Shown: positions 35,001 to 42,191, counted from the stretch's first letter. The stretch: DNA of 42,191 bases from Verrucomicrobiales bacterium (GCA_016795505.1 JAEUHH010000113.1:1-42191); one strand, 5' to 3'. Made by a program: numbers and translations. Notes: a model not told the origin generated them from the sequence alone.

Positions 35001-35945
35001 GGCTTCACCGGCACCGGACTCATGTACCTGCCCGAGGGCCTCACCTCCATCAGCCTCACCGGTTGCGATCACCTCAGCGCCGAGGGCATCGCCGCCCTGC
35101 AGCGCTTCAGATCGCTCCAGAGGCTGTATCTGGAGGAAGTGCACTCGGTGACCGATGACATGCTTTGCTCGCTCGCCGCCCTGACCAAACTCGAAACTCT
35201 CGAGATCAGCGGTAAGCAACTCGATGGCACCTTCCTCGCTGCGCTTTCCCCGAAATCACTCAAGAGACTGATTTTCGTCAGACCGAATTCCCCACTCAAA
35301 CCCGAGGCGCTCGTGCAACTTGGCCGGTTTCAGGCGCTTCAGGAACTCCAGCTGCAGCCCGCTCCCCTGACACCCGAGTCCGTCGCCGCCCTCGCCGGGC
35401 TCGGGGAATTGGGGAGCCTTTGCCTCAACTCGCCGTTCAACGGCGAGACCCTTGTCGGAGTGAAGGGATTCCGTTCCCTGACCTCCCTCGACCTTGATGA
35501 TGCCCCGGTCACTGACACCGGCTGGTCGGCCATCGTCCAGGCGATGCCAGACCTGCAATCGATTTCCCTCAATCGGCCCGCGGAATCCAAAGCCCCTCAA
35601 AACGCCGCCGCCTTTGGAGAACAGATCGGCCGGCTCAAAAACCTCAGCTTCTTAAGCTTGACCGGTCCCACCTTCACCGACGACTGGCTGCTCGCCGCCA
35701 GCCGTGCCAAAAACCTCGAGGCCATGCACATCTACTGCCCGCAGGTCACCGATGCCGGCCTCGTCCATCTCCAGGATTTGCCCCTCACCGCCCTCCGCAT
35801 CAGTACGACCTCGATCACTGATGCCTCCATCCCCACCCTGAAAAAGTTTCCCAAGCTGATCGGCGGTTACATCTACTTCCCGGAAAAAATGAGCCCCGCC
35901 GGCATCGCCGAAGTGAAGGCCCACTGCGACAACCGCAGGGAGTGA
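32076..35945 (+). CDS. Receptor-like Ser/Thr protein kinase with TM, LamG/DUF1080-like, coiled-coil and LRR domains (paralog 2)
   Basis: The 1289-residue protein repeats the plan of the gene before it: kinase (GRGGMGAVYQA, Lys60, VHRDIKPANIM, DFG, APE), membrane helix at about 329-350, a proline/alanine linker, a beta-rich domain (about 421-608), a coiled coil (about 651-791) and LRR units from about 908 to the end. The kinase domains are nearly alike, while linkers, beta domain and LRR surfaces have diverged strongly. That pattern suggests a shared cytoplasmic signal with different sensed ligands. The coiled-coil segment AYQDELTRAQNLDGASRVKA is identical in both. All catalytic residues are present, so it should be active. 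Confidence 0.92.
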   Translation: MDTNGTESSRPGSGGFQPPSPGELDAVLDAYEFIRLLGRGGMGAVYQARQKSLDRLVAIKILPPDLTAGGEGQGFHFAERFQREARAMAKLSHPNIVAVYDFGQTRDGQFYFVMEYVEGTDLHSLIRTGKLTPEHVSGWMSQICEALQYAHGKGIVHRDIKPANIMITRDSQVKVADFGLAKLGGTEETKLTMTNMAMGTPDYVAPEALEQGVEVDHRADLYALGVMLYEMLTGKVPRGNWKPPSALVPGLDPRFDELVERAIEMDREERIQQASEIGASLYRIATTPRAAEAATAAEPAAPPQPQMRERKTAPASPPSPAPSVRAKSPAGLIGGLVTACVALGLGGFFWLKPKLFPPPELAKPAPQPEMVAPKPPPSAPVAATPTPEKAAPEVKKAMPAPQPAPSPPTAAAVAPTLPEAIDTAPWADAIDLLPYIDLGLDTLKPGWKRDGTALITEKNPTALVKLPVVAPEEYDLRLQITRTTPGAQIELFLIRKEREFVWAGGAYGNGMFAFGGENGSHLYAHSPGEAKKQAQPSFEEGRTYQVQVSVRNSGAAAYVDGQWVTRLPADLGEMRLPDESPMAGLGQLGLSTYQASFRVDALQLREITGKAKFLRPPTAPAPKPPDPAMTQTPEPAMPPAPALVTPPPAPTDPVSIRLAELEKNYLDAYAAQISPKHDAALAALNASYTGRLDRDIVAASQAGKLDEALALRDELARMKAHGTVPEEDAPELREGLKPLRTTYRSALKTLLTQRDQAAAPLQAAYDRALAAYQDELTRAQNLDGASRVKAVRELAASQRESSPGTATTSPQTPPQPALGQPAGAIVLPPLPPAPPLRADQVLPPPAKATNEAIRAMADWMFRDSRSSLTIAEGPLTRVIKSSAELPAGNLKVVKFYKYSFDNDAESKSHLPTIAGLLDLEEISFAKHFNHFPIETLSGLIKLKTLNLTLGTLKDADFAHLTGLKSLSSLSFNGNKGFTGTGLMYLPEGLTSISLTGCDHLSAEGIAALQRFRSLQRLYLEEVHSVTDDMLCSLAALTKLETLEISGKQLDGTFLAALSPKSLKRLIFVRPNSPLKPEALVQLGRFQALQELQLQPAPLTPESVAALAGLGELGSLCLNSPFNGETLVGVKGFRSLTSLDLDDAPVTDTGWSAIVQAMPDLQSISLNRPAESKAPQNAAAFGEQIGRLKNLSFLSLTGPTFTDDWLLAASRAKNLEAMHIYCPQVTDAGLVHLQDLPLTALRISTTSITDASIPTLKKFPKLIGGYIYFPEKMSPAGIAEVKAHCDNRRE

Positions 35946-35949
35946 TCCC

Positions 35950-36174
35950 GTACCGTCGGCCATCAGACAGGGTGCCGGCATCACCGACGCCGGCCTCGCG
36001 CAGCTCAGCCACCTCGAGATTACCGGCCTGCGCATCGACCAGACCAAAATCACCGATGCCACCATCCCCACCCTGAAAAAATTCCCCAAATTGCGTGGGG
36101 TCAACATGTCCCCCGCGTTCAGTGCCGCCGGGCGGGCCGATCTGGAGGCCTTTTTGAAAAGCCGCACGCCCTGA
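35950..36174 (+). pseudogene. C-terminal remnant of a third kinase-LRR paralog
   Basis: Frame reading from about 35971 gives GAGITDAGLAQLSHLEITGL, then RIDQTKITDATIPTLKKFPK, and ends ADLEAFLKSRTP at TGA 36172-36174. This aligns with the last LRR unit and tail of the two intact kinases (TDAGLVHLQDLPLTALRIST and ITDASIPTLKKFPKL in paralog 2). There is no start codon, kinase or upstream LRR, so it is the relic of a lost copy. Its 5' edge coincides with a half-copy of the dispersed modular repeat at 35960-35973. Confidence 0.85.
35960..35977 (-). repeat. Half-copy of the dispersed modular repeat
   Basis: On the minus strand this reads as one module (accctgtctgatgg). No second module lies 22 bp away, so it is a single half-site. 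It sits at the junction between the second kinase's stop and the third-copy remnant, which may mark a recombination point. Confidence 0.5.
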
Positions 36175-36228
36175 CGGGCCGATCGGGGAGGGCTCCTCGG
36201 ACGTCGCGCTGATCGCGGCCCCGCCCAA

Positions 36229-37521
36229 TCACCCGCGGGCGCGCTCCAGCCAGTTGGCCGGGAAGGTGGCGGGGTAGCGCTGGTGCAATTCGGCCGCGGC
36301 GGGGGCGAAGCGGCCATAATCGGCGGGATCGGTGTAGGTCAGATAGGGTCGGTAGCAGACCGGAGCCAGATCCACCGTCCAGGGCTGGCCGGAGGCGAGC
36401 GCATCGGCGCGCAGGGCGTCATTGATGCGGGCCAGGGTGCGGTCGGCGGCGATGTGCTCGATCGCCCACTCGCGGGGCCTCAGGGCGGGACCCGTCTCCA
36501 GTGCCTGGAGCAGGCGGGCGGGGGCATTTTTCCGCAGAAACGTCACACCGGTCTCGGCATTCACGTGGGCGCGGGAGCCGATGCGGGCGTCGTCGCGCAG
36601 GGCGAGCACCGAGCCGGCCATGAGGGCCTCGACAGCGGCCACGCAGCCGCCCTCCCAGCGGCTGAACAGGGCCGAGACCCGGGCGCGGCACTGGAGGGCG
36701 GTGACCTGGTCGATGGGAATGCTCTGGCGGTAATCGATGTCCTGCGGGGCGCCGAATTCCCGCTGGAGCCGGCGGATGTCATCCAGCGTCTTGCCGGAGT
36801 CCGGCTGGCCCACGCAGACGACGCGCAGGTCGCGCGGCAGGCGGGCGAGCGTGTGGAACAGCTCCCAGTGCCGCTTGAAGGGCGCCCAGTTGGCCACCAC
36901 CAGCAGGTCGATGTCGCGCTGGTCCCAGGGGAGGGGATCGAAATGGCCGGGATGCACCCAGTCGCAGGCCAGCCCGGCCACGAGGCGCATCCGGGGGTGA
37001 AAGCGCGACAGTTTCTCCCGCTCGCGATGGTTGGCCGGCTGGAGATAGAGCGGCTGATCGGCCGGCGAGCGGCGGAGCAGCCGGGCGAGGACACGGTAGT
37101 CCGTGGGCGACCAACTGGGCAGGTGGACCACCGTGTAGCGGCGGCAGAAATCGGGGTAGTCGGCCACGCCGTGGAGGAGGCGGCTCCAATTGTATTCGAA
37201 ATAGCTCAGCAGCACCCCTTTCTCCCCATCGGGGCCGGGGGCTTTCACCATCAGGGTGCGCGAGATGTCCGGCCGGCGGGGTGTCGGCACCGCTTCCGGG
37301 CCGATGGGCTGGTCCAGCACGGGCCGGAGTCCTCCGGAGAGGGCGGCGAGGCGGCCGGGCGACTCGCTCTGCGCGTAGGCGAGCAGGTGGCGCTCCAGAG
37401 CTGCGGCGGAGCGGTCGGGCCGTCCCCGGCCGAGCCAGCGGGCATAGATTTCCCGGGGCCAGGCGCTGTGTCGCAGATGATCGGGCAGGCTCTCGCGGAG
37501 CAGGGGCAGGATCGGCGGCAT
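36229..37521 (-). CDS. Glycosyltransferase, GT4/GT1-like
   Basis: The 430-residue protein has a C-terminal half like a GT-B glycosyltransferase. VVANWAPFKRHWELFHTLAR resembles the start of the nucleotide-sugar half, DIDYRQSIPIDQVTALQ the connecting region, and FSRWEGGCVAAVEALMAGSV the EGxxxxxxEAxxxG donor-site motif. There is no signal peptide or membrane helix, so it should be cytoplasmic or peripheral. Its substrate is unknown. It is divergent from two methyltransferase genes, consistent with a small glycan-modification cluster. Start at ATG 37521. Confidence 0.8.
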   Translation of the reverse strand: MPPILPLLRESLPDHLRHSAWPREIYARWLGRGRPDRSAAALERHLLAYAQSESPGRLAALSGGLRPVLDQPIGPEAVPTPRRPDISRTLMVKAPGPDGEKGVLLSYFEYNWSRLLHGVADYPDFCRRYTVVHLPSWSPTDYRVLARLLRRSPADQPLYLQPANHREREKLSRFHPRMRLVAGLACDWVHPGHFDPLPWDQRDIDLLVVANWAPFKRHWELFHTLARLPRDLRVVCVGQPDSGKTLDDIRRLQREFGAPQDIDYRQSIPIDQVTALQCRARVSALFSRWEGGCVAAVEALMAGSVLALRDDARIGSRAHVNAETGVTFLRKNAPARLLQALETGPALRPREWAIEHIAADRTLARINDALRADALASGQPWTVDLAPVCYRPYLTYTDPADYGRFAPAAAELHQRYPATFPANWLERARG

Positions 37522-37674
37522 TTCGATGGTGGCGGGGTGGGGGAGAATCGTGGGGAGGAAAGTCTGGATTGGCCGGAGACGCCAGCGGCATTTTGCGGTT
37601 GCGAAACGAAAGCGCCGGACCTAAGTGAGCGCGCCGGGTGGGAACCGTGACGCGCGATCGCCCGGCTCCGGTTC
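37522..37674. promoter_or_regulatory. Divergent intergenic region, glycosyltransferase / methyltransferases
   Basis: This 153-bp gap must contain the promoters of both divergent units. No repeat family enters it and I cannot place boxes with confidence. Confidence 0.35.
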
Positions 37675-38424
37675 ATGGCGACGCACCACAGGGACATCAT
37701 CACACGCTGCGCGGCGGGGGCACCGTCGCGGAATGCCCTGTGGAGCGCCTTCGTCCGCGAGGCGGGCATCCGCTCGGTGGCCGAGGTGGGCGTGTGGAAA
37801 GGCCACTTCGCCGAGCATCTGCTGCGGGAGTGTCCGGATGTTTCCCGCTACGTGATGATCGACCCCTGGCGGCATCTGGCGGACTGGGAAAAGCCCTACA
37901 ATGTCTCCGACGTGGCCTTCGAGGACGTGTATGCCGAGGCGATGAGCCGCACCGACTTCGCCGCGTCGCGTCGGGAGGTGCTGCGGGAGACCACCCGCGA
38001 GGCGGCGGCGCGGCTCGACGATGGCTCGCTCGATTTTGTCTATGTGGACGGAGACCACACCCTGCGCGGCATCACCATCGATCTGGTCAGCACCTTCGCC
38101 AAGGTGAAGCCGGGCGGCTTTCTTGGCGGCGATGACTTCACCCGCTCCGTCTGGCAGCATGACGAGCGCTACGAGCCGACCATGGTGTGCCCGCTGGCGG
38201 TGTATTTCGCTGAGGCCGTGAACTGCCCGATCTACGCGTTGCCCCATCAGCAATTCCTGATCGTGAACGACCCGGCGGCCGGCTTTGACTTCATCCGGCT
38301 CGCTCCCGGCTACGAGACCGTGTCCCTGCGGCGGCAGTTCGCGGCCGGCACGGTGCTGAAGCGGGCCATCGGGAGCCGGTTCCCGGCATTGGCGGGGCTG
38401 TGGAGCCGCCTGAAATCGAAATGA
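37675..38424 (+). CDS. Class I SAM-dependent methyltransferase (Methyltransf_24-like)
   Basis: The 249-residue protein shows motif I as VAEVGVWKGHFAEHLL, followed by VMIDPW, then FVYVDGDHTLRGITIDLVST and KPGGFLGGDDF. DGDH and GGDDF are typical of the Methyltransf_24 group found in sugar and surface-polysaccharide clusters. The methyl acceptor is unknown. Its stop overlaps the next gene by 4 bases (ATGA), so the two are translationally coupled. Confidence 0.87.
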   Translation: MATHHRDIITRCAAGAPSRNALWSAFVREAGIRSVAEVGVWKGHFAEHLLRECPDVSRYVMIDPWRHLADWEKPYNVSDVAFEDVYAEAMSRTDFAASRREVLRETTREAAARLDDGSLDFVYVDGDHTLRGITIDLVSTFAKVKPGGFLGGDDFTRSVWQHDERYEPTMVCPLAVYFAEAVNCPIYALPHQQFLIVNDPAAGFDFIRLAPGYETVSLRRQFAAGTVLKRAIGSRFPALAGLWSRLKSK

Positions 38425-39224
38425 CGACGATGACGACCGACCAGACCAAGCCCTCCCTGCTGACCCGGATCGTGCGGCGCCTGCGCCGGGGCCTGCGCGG
38501 CGCGCCCACCCAGAGTCCAGTCCAGGCCGCCGTCGCGGCGACCATCCAGCGCCCCGGCTTTGTCATCGTGCAGTTGGGCGCCTACATCGGTGATACCAAC
38601 AACGACCCCATCTTCAAAGCCGTCAGCGGTCCCAAGGCCCGCACCGGCGGCTCCACCGTGCTGCTGGTGGAGCCGGTGCGCGAGTATTTCGAGCAATTGC
38701 GGCAGAACTACGGCCGCCTGCCTGGCGTGATTTTTGAGAACGTCGCCGTGGCTGATCAGCCCGGAGAGTCCAAGATCTACCGCCTCGCTGTGAAACCGGA
38801 GGACCACGGCTATCCCGAGTGGCTCAGCCAGCTCAGCTCGCTGAAGGAGTCGCGCATGGGCGAGCTCTGGGACCGCTACGAGGCCAAGCCGGAGTACCAG
38901 GAGTTTTACCTGAAACACCGCATCGAGGAGCCCGTGACCTGCGTGACCTTTGCCGACCTGATGGCCCGCCACGGACTGGAGCGCGTGGACCTGCTCCAGA
39001 TCGATGTGGAGGGCTTCGAGTACGAGATCCTCAAGACCATCGACTTCATCCGGTTCCCGATTCGGTTCCTCAACTACGAGCGGGTCTTGTTGGGTGACGA
39101 TCAGGAGAAATGCCTCGACCTCGTGCGCCGGGCCGGCTTTGTGACCATGGATCACGGTCAGGACACCTTCTGCCACCGGCCCGAGGACGCCGCGCTGTTC
39201 CGCGACGTGCGGCGGAAGGGGTGA
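38421..39224 (+). CDS. FkbM family methyltransferase
   Basis: The 267-residue protein has a basic N-terminal tail, then FVIVQLGAYIGDTNND (motif I region), a VLLVEPVREYFEQL segment, VIFENVAVADQPGESKIYRL and the FkbM signature VDLLQIDVEGFEYEILKTID. FkbM enzymes O-methylate sugars and natural products. ATG 38421 overlaps the preceding gene's stop (ATGA); an ATG nine bases on is a possible alternative. Together with the previous gene it probably modifies a surface glycan. Confidence 0.9.
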   Translation: MTTMTTDQTKPSLLTRIVRRLRRGLRGAPTQSPVQAAVAATIQRPGFVIVQLGAYIGDTNNDPIFKAVSGPKARTGGSTVLLVEPVREYFEQLRQNYGRLPGVIFENVAVADQPGESKIYRLAVKPEDHGYPEWLSQLSSLKESRMGELWDRYEAKPEYQEFYLKHRIEEPVTCVTFADLMARHGLERVDLLQIDVEGFEYEILKTIDFIRFPIRFLNYERVLLGDDQEKCLDLVRRAGFVTMDHGQDTFCHRPEDAALFRDVRRKG

Positions 39225-39263
39225 TTTTGGCGAAAAGGGATCACCATCGGGGATCTTAAGCCG

Positions 39264-39614
39264 AATGCCGCCTGCGGCGGAAATCCGAAGGGCCGCCTGC
39301 GGCGGAAATCCGAAATCCTAAGCTCTAAATCCGAAACAAATTCAAATCTTCGAATTCGGAAAGGCTCAAAACGGGCATCGCACACGCACGGCGTCCCCGA
39401 CCCCAAATCCTCTCCTCTGCGCCTCCGCGCCTCTGCGTGAGATTCGAGGCCACCATGCCGGCTGCGGCGGAAATCCGAAATCCTAAGCTCGAAATCCGAA
39501 ACAAACTCGAATCTTCGAATTCGGAAAGGCCCAAAACGGGCATCGCACACGCGCGGCGTCCCCGACCCCAAATCCTCTCCTCTGCGCCTCCGCGCCTCTG
39601 CGTGAGATCCCCAC
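39264..39614. repeat. Direct repeats of a roughly 165-bp unit
   Basis: The unit carries gcctgcggcggaaatccgaa, then aaatccgaaacaa, then tcttcgaattcggaaaggc, and closes with ctgcgcctccgcgcctctgc. The closing motif occurs at 39431 and 39596, 165 bp apart. Similar ends recur at 40075 and 40558, where a longer central block has been inserted. No gene is supported here; open frames in it are repeat translations. Confidence 0.9.
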
Positions 39615-39784
39615 TTGTGCCGCCTGCGGCGGAAATCCGAAATCCTAAGCTCGAAATCCGAAACAATTTCCAATTCCCAATCGGGAAAAGCTCAAACCCA
39701 AGAGCCCGTTCACTCCAACGAAGCCGCGCCCACCAGCCGAGCCTGTTCACTCCAACGAAACCGCAACGACCAGCCGAGCCCGCC

Positions 39785-39997
39785 TGCCCCAACGGGGCAA
39801 AGCATACCAGCCCAGGGTGCAACCCTGGGAAAACGGGAACAACAAAACGAATGCGTTCTGAAGGAACGCCGCACCGCCCGGATGGTCGAGCGCGATTCGA
39901 CCAGAATGCGGCGTTCCTTCAGAACGCGGGCTTCACGATGTAATTTACCACCCAGAGCGTTGCTCTGGGCTGGTATGCGTTGACCCCGTTGGGGCCA
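39785..39997. repeat. 213-bp inverted-repeat element, copy A
   Basis: The left arm (tgccccaacggggcaaagca, agcccagggtgcaaccctgg, gcgttctgaaggaacgccgc) is mirrored by the right arm (gcggcgttccttcagaacgc, cccagagcgttgctctgggc, tgcgttgaccccgttggggc). Arms of about 85 bp flank a short centre near gatggtcgagcgcgattcga, itself partly self-complementary. The whole element could form a long hairpin, or represent a non-autonomous mobile element. Confidence 0.9.
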
Positions 39998-40267
39998 TTC
40001 TCTCATTCCTTTGCCACTCAGTCCCTTTGTCCCCATTCCCTTATCCAAATCTCCCGGCCTCCGCGCCTCCGCGCCTCTGCGTGAGATTCGAGGCCTCCAA
40101 GCCGCCTGGCGGCGGAAATCCGAAATCCGAAGCTCGAAATCCGAAACAATTTCGAATAACCAATCGGGAAAGGCTCAAACCCAAGAGCCCGTTCGCCCCA
40201 ACGAAGCCGCGCCCACCAACCGAGCCCGTTCACCCCACCGAAACCGCACCGACCAGCCGTGCCCGCC

Positions 40268-40480
40268 TGCCCCAACGGGGCAAAGCATATCAGCCCAGGG
40301 TGCAACCCTGGGAAAACGGGAACAACAAACCGTGTGCGTTCTGAAGGAACGCCGCACCGCTCGGATGGTCCAGCGCGATTCGACCAGAATGCGGCGTTCC
40401 TTCAGAACGCGGGCTTCACGATGGAATCTACCACCCAGAGCGTTGCTCTGGGCTGGTATGCGTTGGCCCCGTTGGGGCCA
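40268..40480. repeat. 213-bp inverted-repeat element, copy B
   Basis: It has the same length and layout as copy A, 483 bp downstream, with a few substitutions (for example atatcagc for ataccagc in the left arm). The arms stay complementary. Both copies travel with the surrounding roughly 480-bp duplication, so this copy probably arose by duplication rather than by a second insertion. Confidence 0.9.
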
Positions 40481-40694
40481 TTCTCTCATTCCTTTGCCAC
40501 TCAGTCGCTTTGTCCCCATTCCCTTGTCCAAATCTCCCGGCCTCTGCGCCTCCGCGCCTCTGCGTGAGATCCCCCACCCTTGCCGCCTGCGGCGGGAATC
40601 CGAAATCCGAAACTCGAAATCCGAACCTCATTCAAAGCGCCGAATCCCCCATTTTCCATACCTTGGATCGTGCCACTCCCTTCCCGCCCATTCC

Positions 40695-40760
40695 CCGATC
40701 CAACCCTCTTTTCACCCCGATCAGACCCTCTTTGACCGGAGAGGAGACAGGGTTCCATCA
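40695..40760 (+). repeat. Dispersed 22-bp-module repeat, copy 5 (three modules)
   Basis: Cores gatccaaccctct (40697) and gatcagaccctct (40719) are 22 bp apart, followed by an inverted module (gagacagggttccatc) near 40743. This makes a three-module copy with mixed orientation. It lies between the large repeat block and the LEPR gene's upstream region. Confidence 0.8.
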
Positions 40761-40991
40761 ACCCGCCTTCCGACCGCTGGCCTCTGAAATGGCCCAGATG
40801 GCCACTTTCAGCTCAGCTCATTTACCCTCAATTGATTAAGGCCACAGCGCCACCCTATGGCGAGACTCGGGAAACGACCACCGGTCCCGCGGAAATGGCC
40901 CATTTTTGCCCCGTGACGGCTCGCCCCACCACGGGCGGAGGGCCCCTCTCGCAGAGGCGTCATCCCGCCCCAGCGATCCGTCAGACTAACG

Positions 40992-41023
40992 AAACTCCCT
41001 ATCCCATCCCGGATAGGGAGTTT
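40992..41023. terminator. Perfect 13-bp stem hairpin
   Basis: The arms aaactccctatcc (40992-41004) and ggatagggagttt (41011-41023) pair perfectly around a 6-base loop. cctatcccgcgatggg follows, echoing the stem. No T-tract follows beyond ttt, so it may be a terminator or a regulatory hairpin. It is about 220 bp upstream of the LEPR gene. The rest of 40761-41246 holds no gene that I can support. Confidence 0.55.
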
Positions 41024-41246
41024 CCTATCCCGCGATGGGTCGCCCGGCTCTACCCGTTCGGCCCGACCGGCCGCCCGCTGTGGGACTCCACTCACTCGGC
41101 CAAGGTGACGGAAAGTTCCGCTCATCGGCGGCAGGATTGTCTTGCAAATTTTGCATTTTTTACAACAATAGGGCGCCTCGGTGAGAAAGGCCGCCACCCG
41201 GCGGACCCACCGGCCTCGTCAGATCCGTACGGAACCTCTGGAACCT

Positions 41247-42119
41247 ATGAAATCACTCCTTCGCCGCTTGTTCTCCTCGCTCGACGCTGACACCTCGTCG
41301 ATGCCTCCCGCTGGATCTCTCGCCCCACAGCCGGGCGCCCGCGCCGAGGTGGAAGCTCTGGAGCCACGCGTGCTTTTCTCCGGTGCGCCGGTGGAAGCGC
41401 CGGATCAGGAATCGGGTGATTCCCAGCCGGAAGCCGCGCCGGATGCGGGCGAATCGACGGAACAGGGGCCGGTCGGCGGTGAGTCCGGCTCGGGACAGAC
41501 GCCCGCCGCCGTCTCCGGCAACGCACCGGTCACGTTGGTCTCCACGGGAGCGGATCTCAATGATGAAACCCTCGCCGCCATCGCCGACGCGGCGAAACAG
41601 CGCTGGATCGAGGCCGGCCTCTCGGCCGATCAACTGGCGGCACTGGATGGCGTGACCTACCAGATCGCGGATCTGAGTGGCAACGCGCTGGGCAAGGCCA
41701 ATGGCTTCACCATCACGATCGACCGCGACGCGGCGGGCTCGAACGCGTGGTTCATCGACAGCACCCCGCTGGCGGACGAAGAATTTGACGCCACCGGCGC
41801 GGCGCTGGCCGATGGCGGGGCGGCGGGAGCGTATGATTTGCTTTCGACCGTGCTGCATGAGCAGGGCCACGTGATCGGCCTGGCCGATGTGCCGGGACTC
41901 GGTAGCGATTTGATGGGCGGATTCCTGGGCACTTCGTATCGCCGTTTGCCACTCTCCGACCAAGCTCACGGCGGTATTGTGGGAATGTCCCTCGGCGACC
42001 AATTTCTGATGGCCCCGATTACAGGCGTGACCATAGAGGACTTCTCCTCCCGCCCCTTCGCTGATTCGTGTGGAAAAACGGCTTGGCAAGGGACAGGGAT
42101 GAGTTCCGTTGAGCGATGA
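41247..42119 (+). CDS. LEPR-motif protein with metzincin-like zinc site, probably truncated
   Basis: The 290-residue protein carries VEALEPRVLFSGAP (35-48), the LEPR motif found near the N-terminus of large surface proteins in Planctomycetes and Verrucomicrobia. A Glu/Gly/Pro-rich linker follows. The stretch STVLHEQGHVIGLADVPGLG (200-219) contains HExxHxxGxxD (His204, Glu205, His208, Asp214), as in matrixin-like metalloproteases, with a following DLMGG that could serve as a Met-turn. After about residue 263 the sequence becomes unlike the preceding part and ends 27 residues later, overlapping by 4 bases a frame that resembles a transposase. Related proteins run on for hundreds of residues, so I infer truncation. 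ATG 41247 is used. Confidence 0.75.
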   Translation: MKSLLRRLFSSLDADTSSMPPAGSLAPQPGARAEVEALEPRVLFSGAPVEAPDQESGDSQPEAAPDAGESTEQGPVGGESGSGQTPAAVSGNAPVTLVSTGADLNDETLAAIADAAKQRWIEAGLSADQLAALDGVTYQIADLSGNALGKANGFTITIDRDAAGSNAWFIDSTPLADEEFDATGAALADGGAAGAYDLLSTVLHEQGHVIGLADVPGLGSDLMGGFLGTSYRRLPLSDQAHGGIVGMSLGDQFLMAPITGVTIEDFSSRPFADSCGKTAWQGTGMSSVER

Positions 42120-42191
42120 GCCCGAACGACCTCTTCGCCGAAGCCCTTCCGCTCCGCCGTCCCTGGATGGTGGAGGACAGCCGACTGGAAA
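42116..42191 (+). CDS. Partial ORF, possible ISL3-type transposase N-terminus
   Basis: Starting at ATG 42116, which overlaps the preceding stop (ATGA), 25 codons remain before the window ends, reading MSPNDLFAEALPLRRPWMVE and then DSRLE. The LF-x-x-AL-x-L-x-x-PW-x-V-(E/D) pattern resembles the start of ISL3-family transposases. Such an element would explain why the LEPR gene ends early. The evidence is 25 residues, so the call is tentative; the insertion's left terminal repeat was not identified. Confidence 0.4.
   Translation, partial: MSPNDLFAEALPLRRPWMVEDSRLE

Larger units (their letters stand above)
39596..40570. repeat. Tandem duplication of a roughly 480-bp block
   Basis: Two consecutive copies of a 479- to 483-bp block are seen. 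The ctctgcgtga marker is at 39596, 40075 and 40558, and the internal inverted-repeat element starts at 39785 and 40268. Each copy holds an aaatccgaaacaattt segment, a caacgaagccgcgcccacca segment, the 213-bp inverted repeat and a ctcattcctttgccactcag segment. The copies differ by scattered substitutions. Confidence 0.92.

Noticed and set aside
39158-40787. Several 100- to 258-codon open frames on both strands in the repeat block
   Set aside because: Their translations are the same repeat units read over and over, and they change frame with the repeats. No start signals or family matches.

Overview
The window looks like a high-GC chromosome segment from the Verrucomicrobia/Planctomycetes group, most likely Verrucomicrobia. 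The basis is a DUF1592 (cytochrome-c/PA14) and DUF1552 pair, a protein with an LEPR motif near its N-terminus, large kinase-TM-LRR proteins with proline-rich linkers, and intergenic regions packed with several unrelated short repeat families. No rRNA, tRNA or CRISPR array was recognised. All calls come from reading the sequence; no database search was run.

Layout. 1-824: gene-free, with a 10-bp tandem array and small hairpins. 825-3698 (-): a TIM-barrel sugar isomerase/epimerase followed by a YjhG/YagF-type sugar-acid dehydratase, probably one catabolic operon. 3775-5860 (-): a low-molecular-weight phosphatase-like protein and a PIN-PhoH ATPase. 6022-8465 (+): a polytopic membrane protein, an orphan DUF433 protein and a Tat-exported hydroxypyruvate-isomerase-like protein. 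8500-10336 (-): a DUF58 protein and an ECF sigma factor. 10590-13898 (+): a compact menaquinone operon, menF-menD-menH. 14046-19122 (-): a small membrane protein, a CHAD protein and a giant DUF2339 membrane protein. 20080-27599 (-): a SNF2 helicase, the DUF1592/DUF1552 pair and a membrane protein. 27915-36174 (+): two tandem paralogous receptor-like Ser/Thr kinases with C-terminal leucine-rich repeats, plus the broken tail of a third. 36229-39224: a glycosyltransferase (-) and two overlapping methyltransferases (+), suggesting surface glycan work. 39225-41246: about 2 kb of nested repeats. 41247-42191: an LEPR protein with a metzincin-like zinc motif, apparently cut short by an insertion element whose transposase starts at the window's right edge.

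The most unusual features are: (i) the tandem kinase-LRR genes, which share a promoter of identical spacing just upstream of the ATG, and the relic of a third copy; (ii) a dispersed repeat made of modules spaced exactly 22 bp apart, found at five loci plus one half-site, once in frame inside menD and once over a start codon; (iii) a 213-bp near-perfect inverted-repeat element carried twice within a roughly 480-bp tandem duplication; (iv) the truncated LEPR/HExxH gene.
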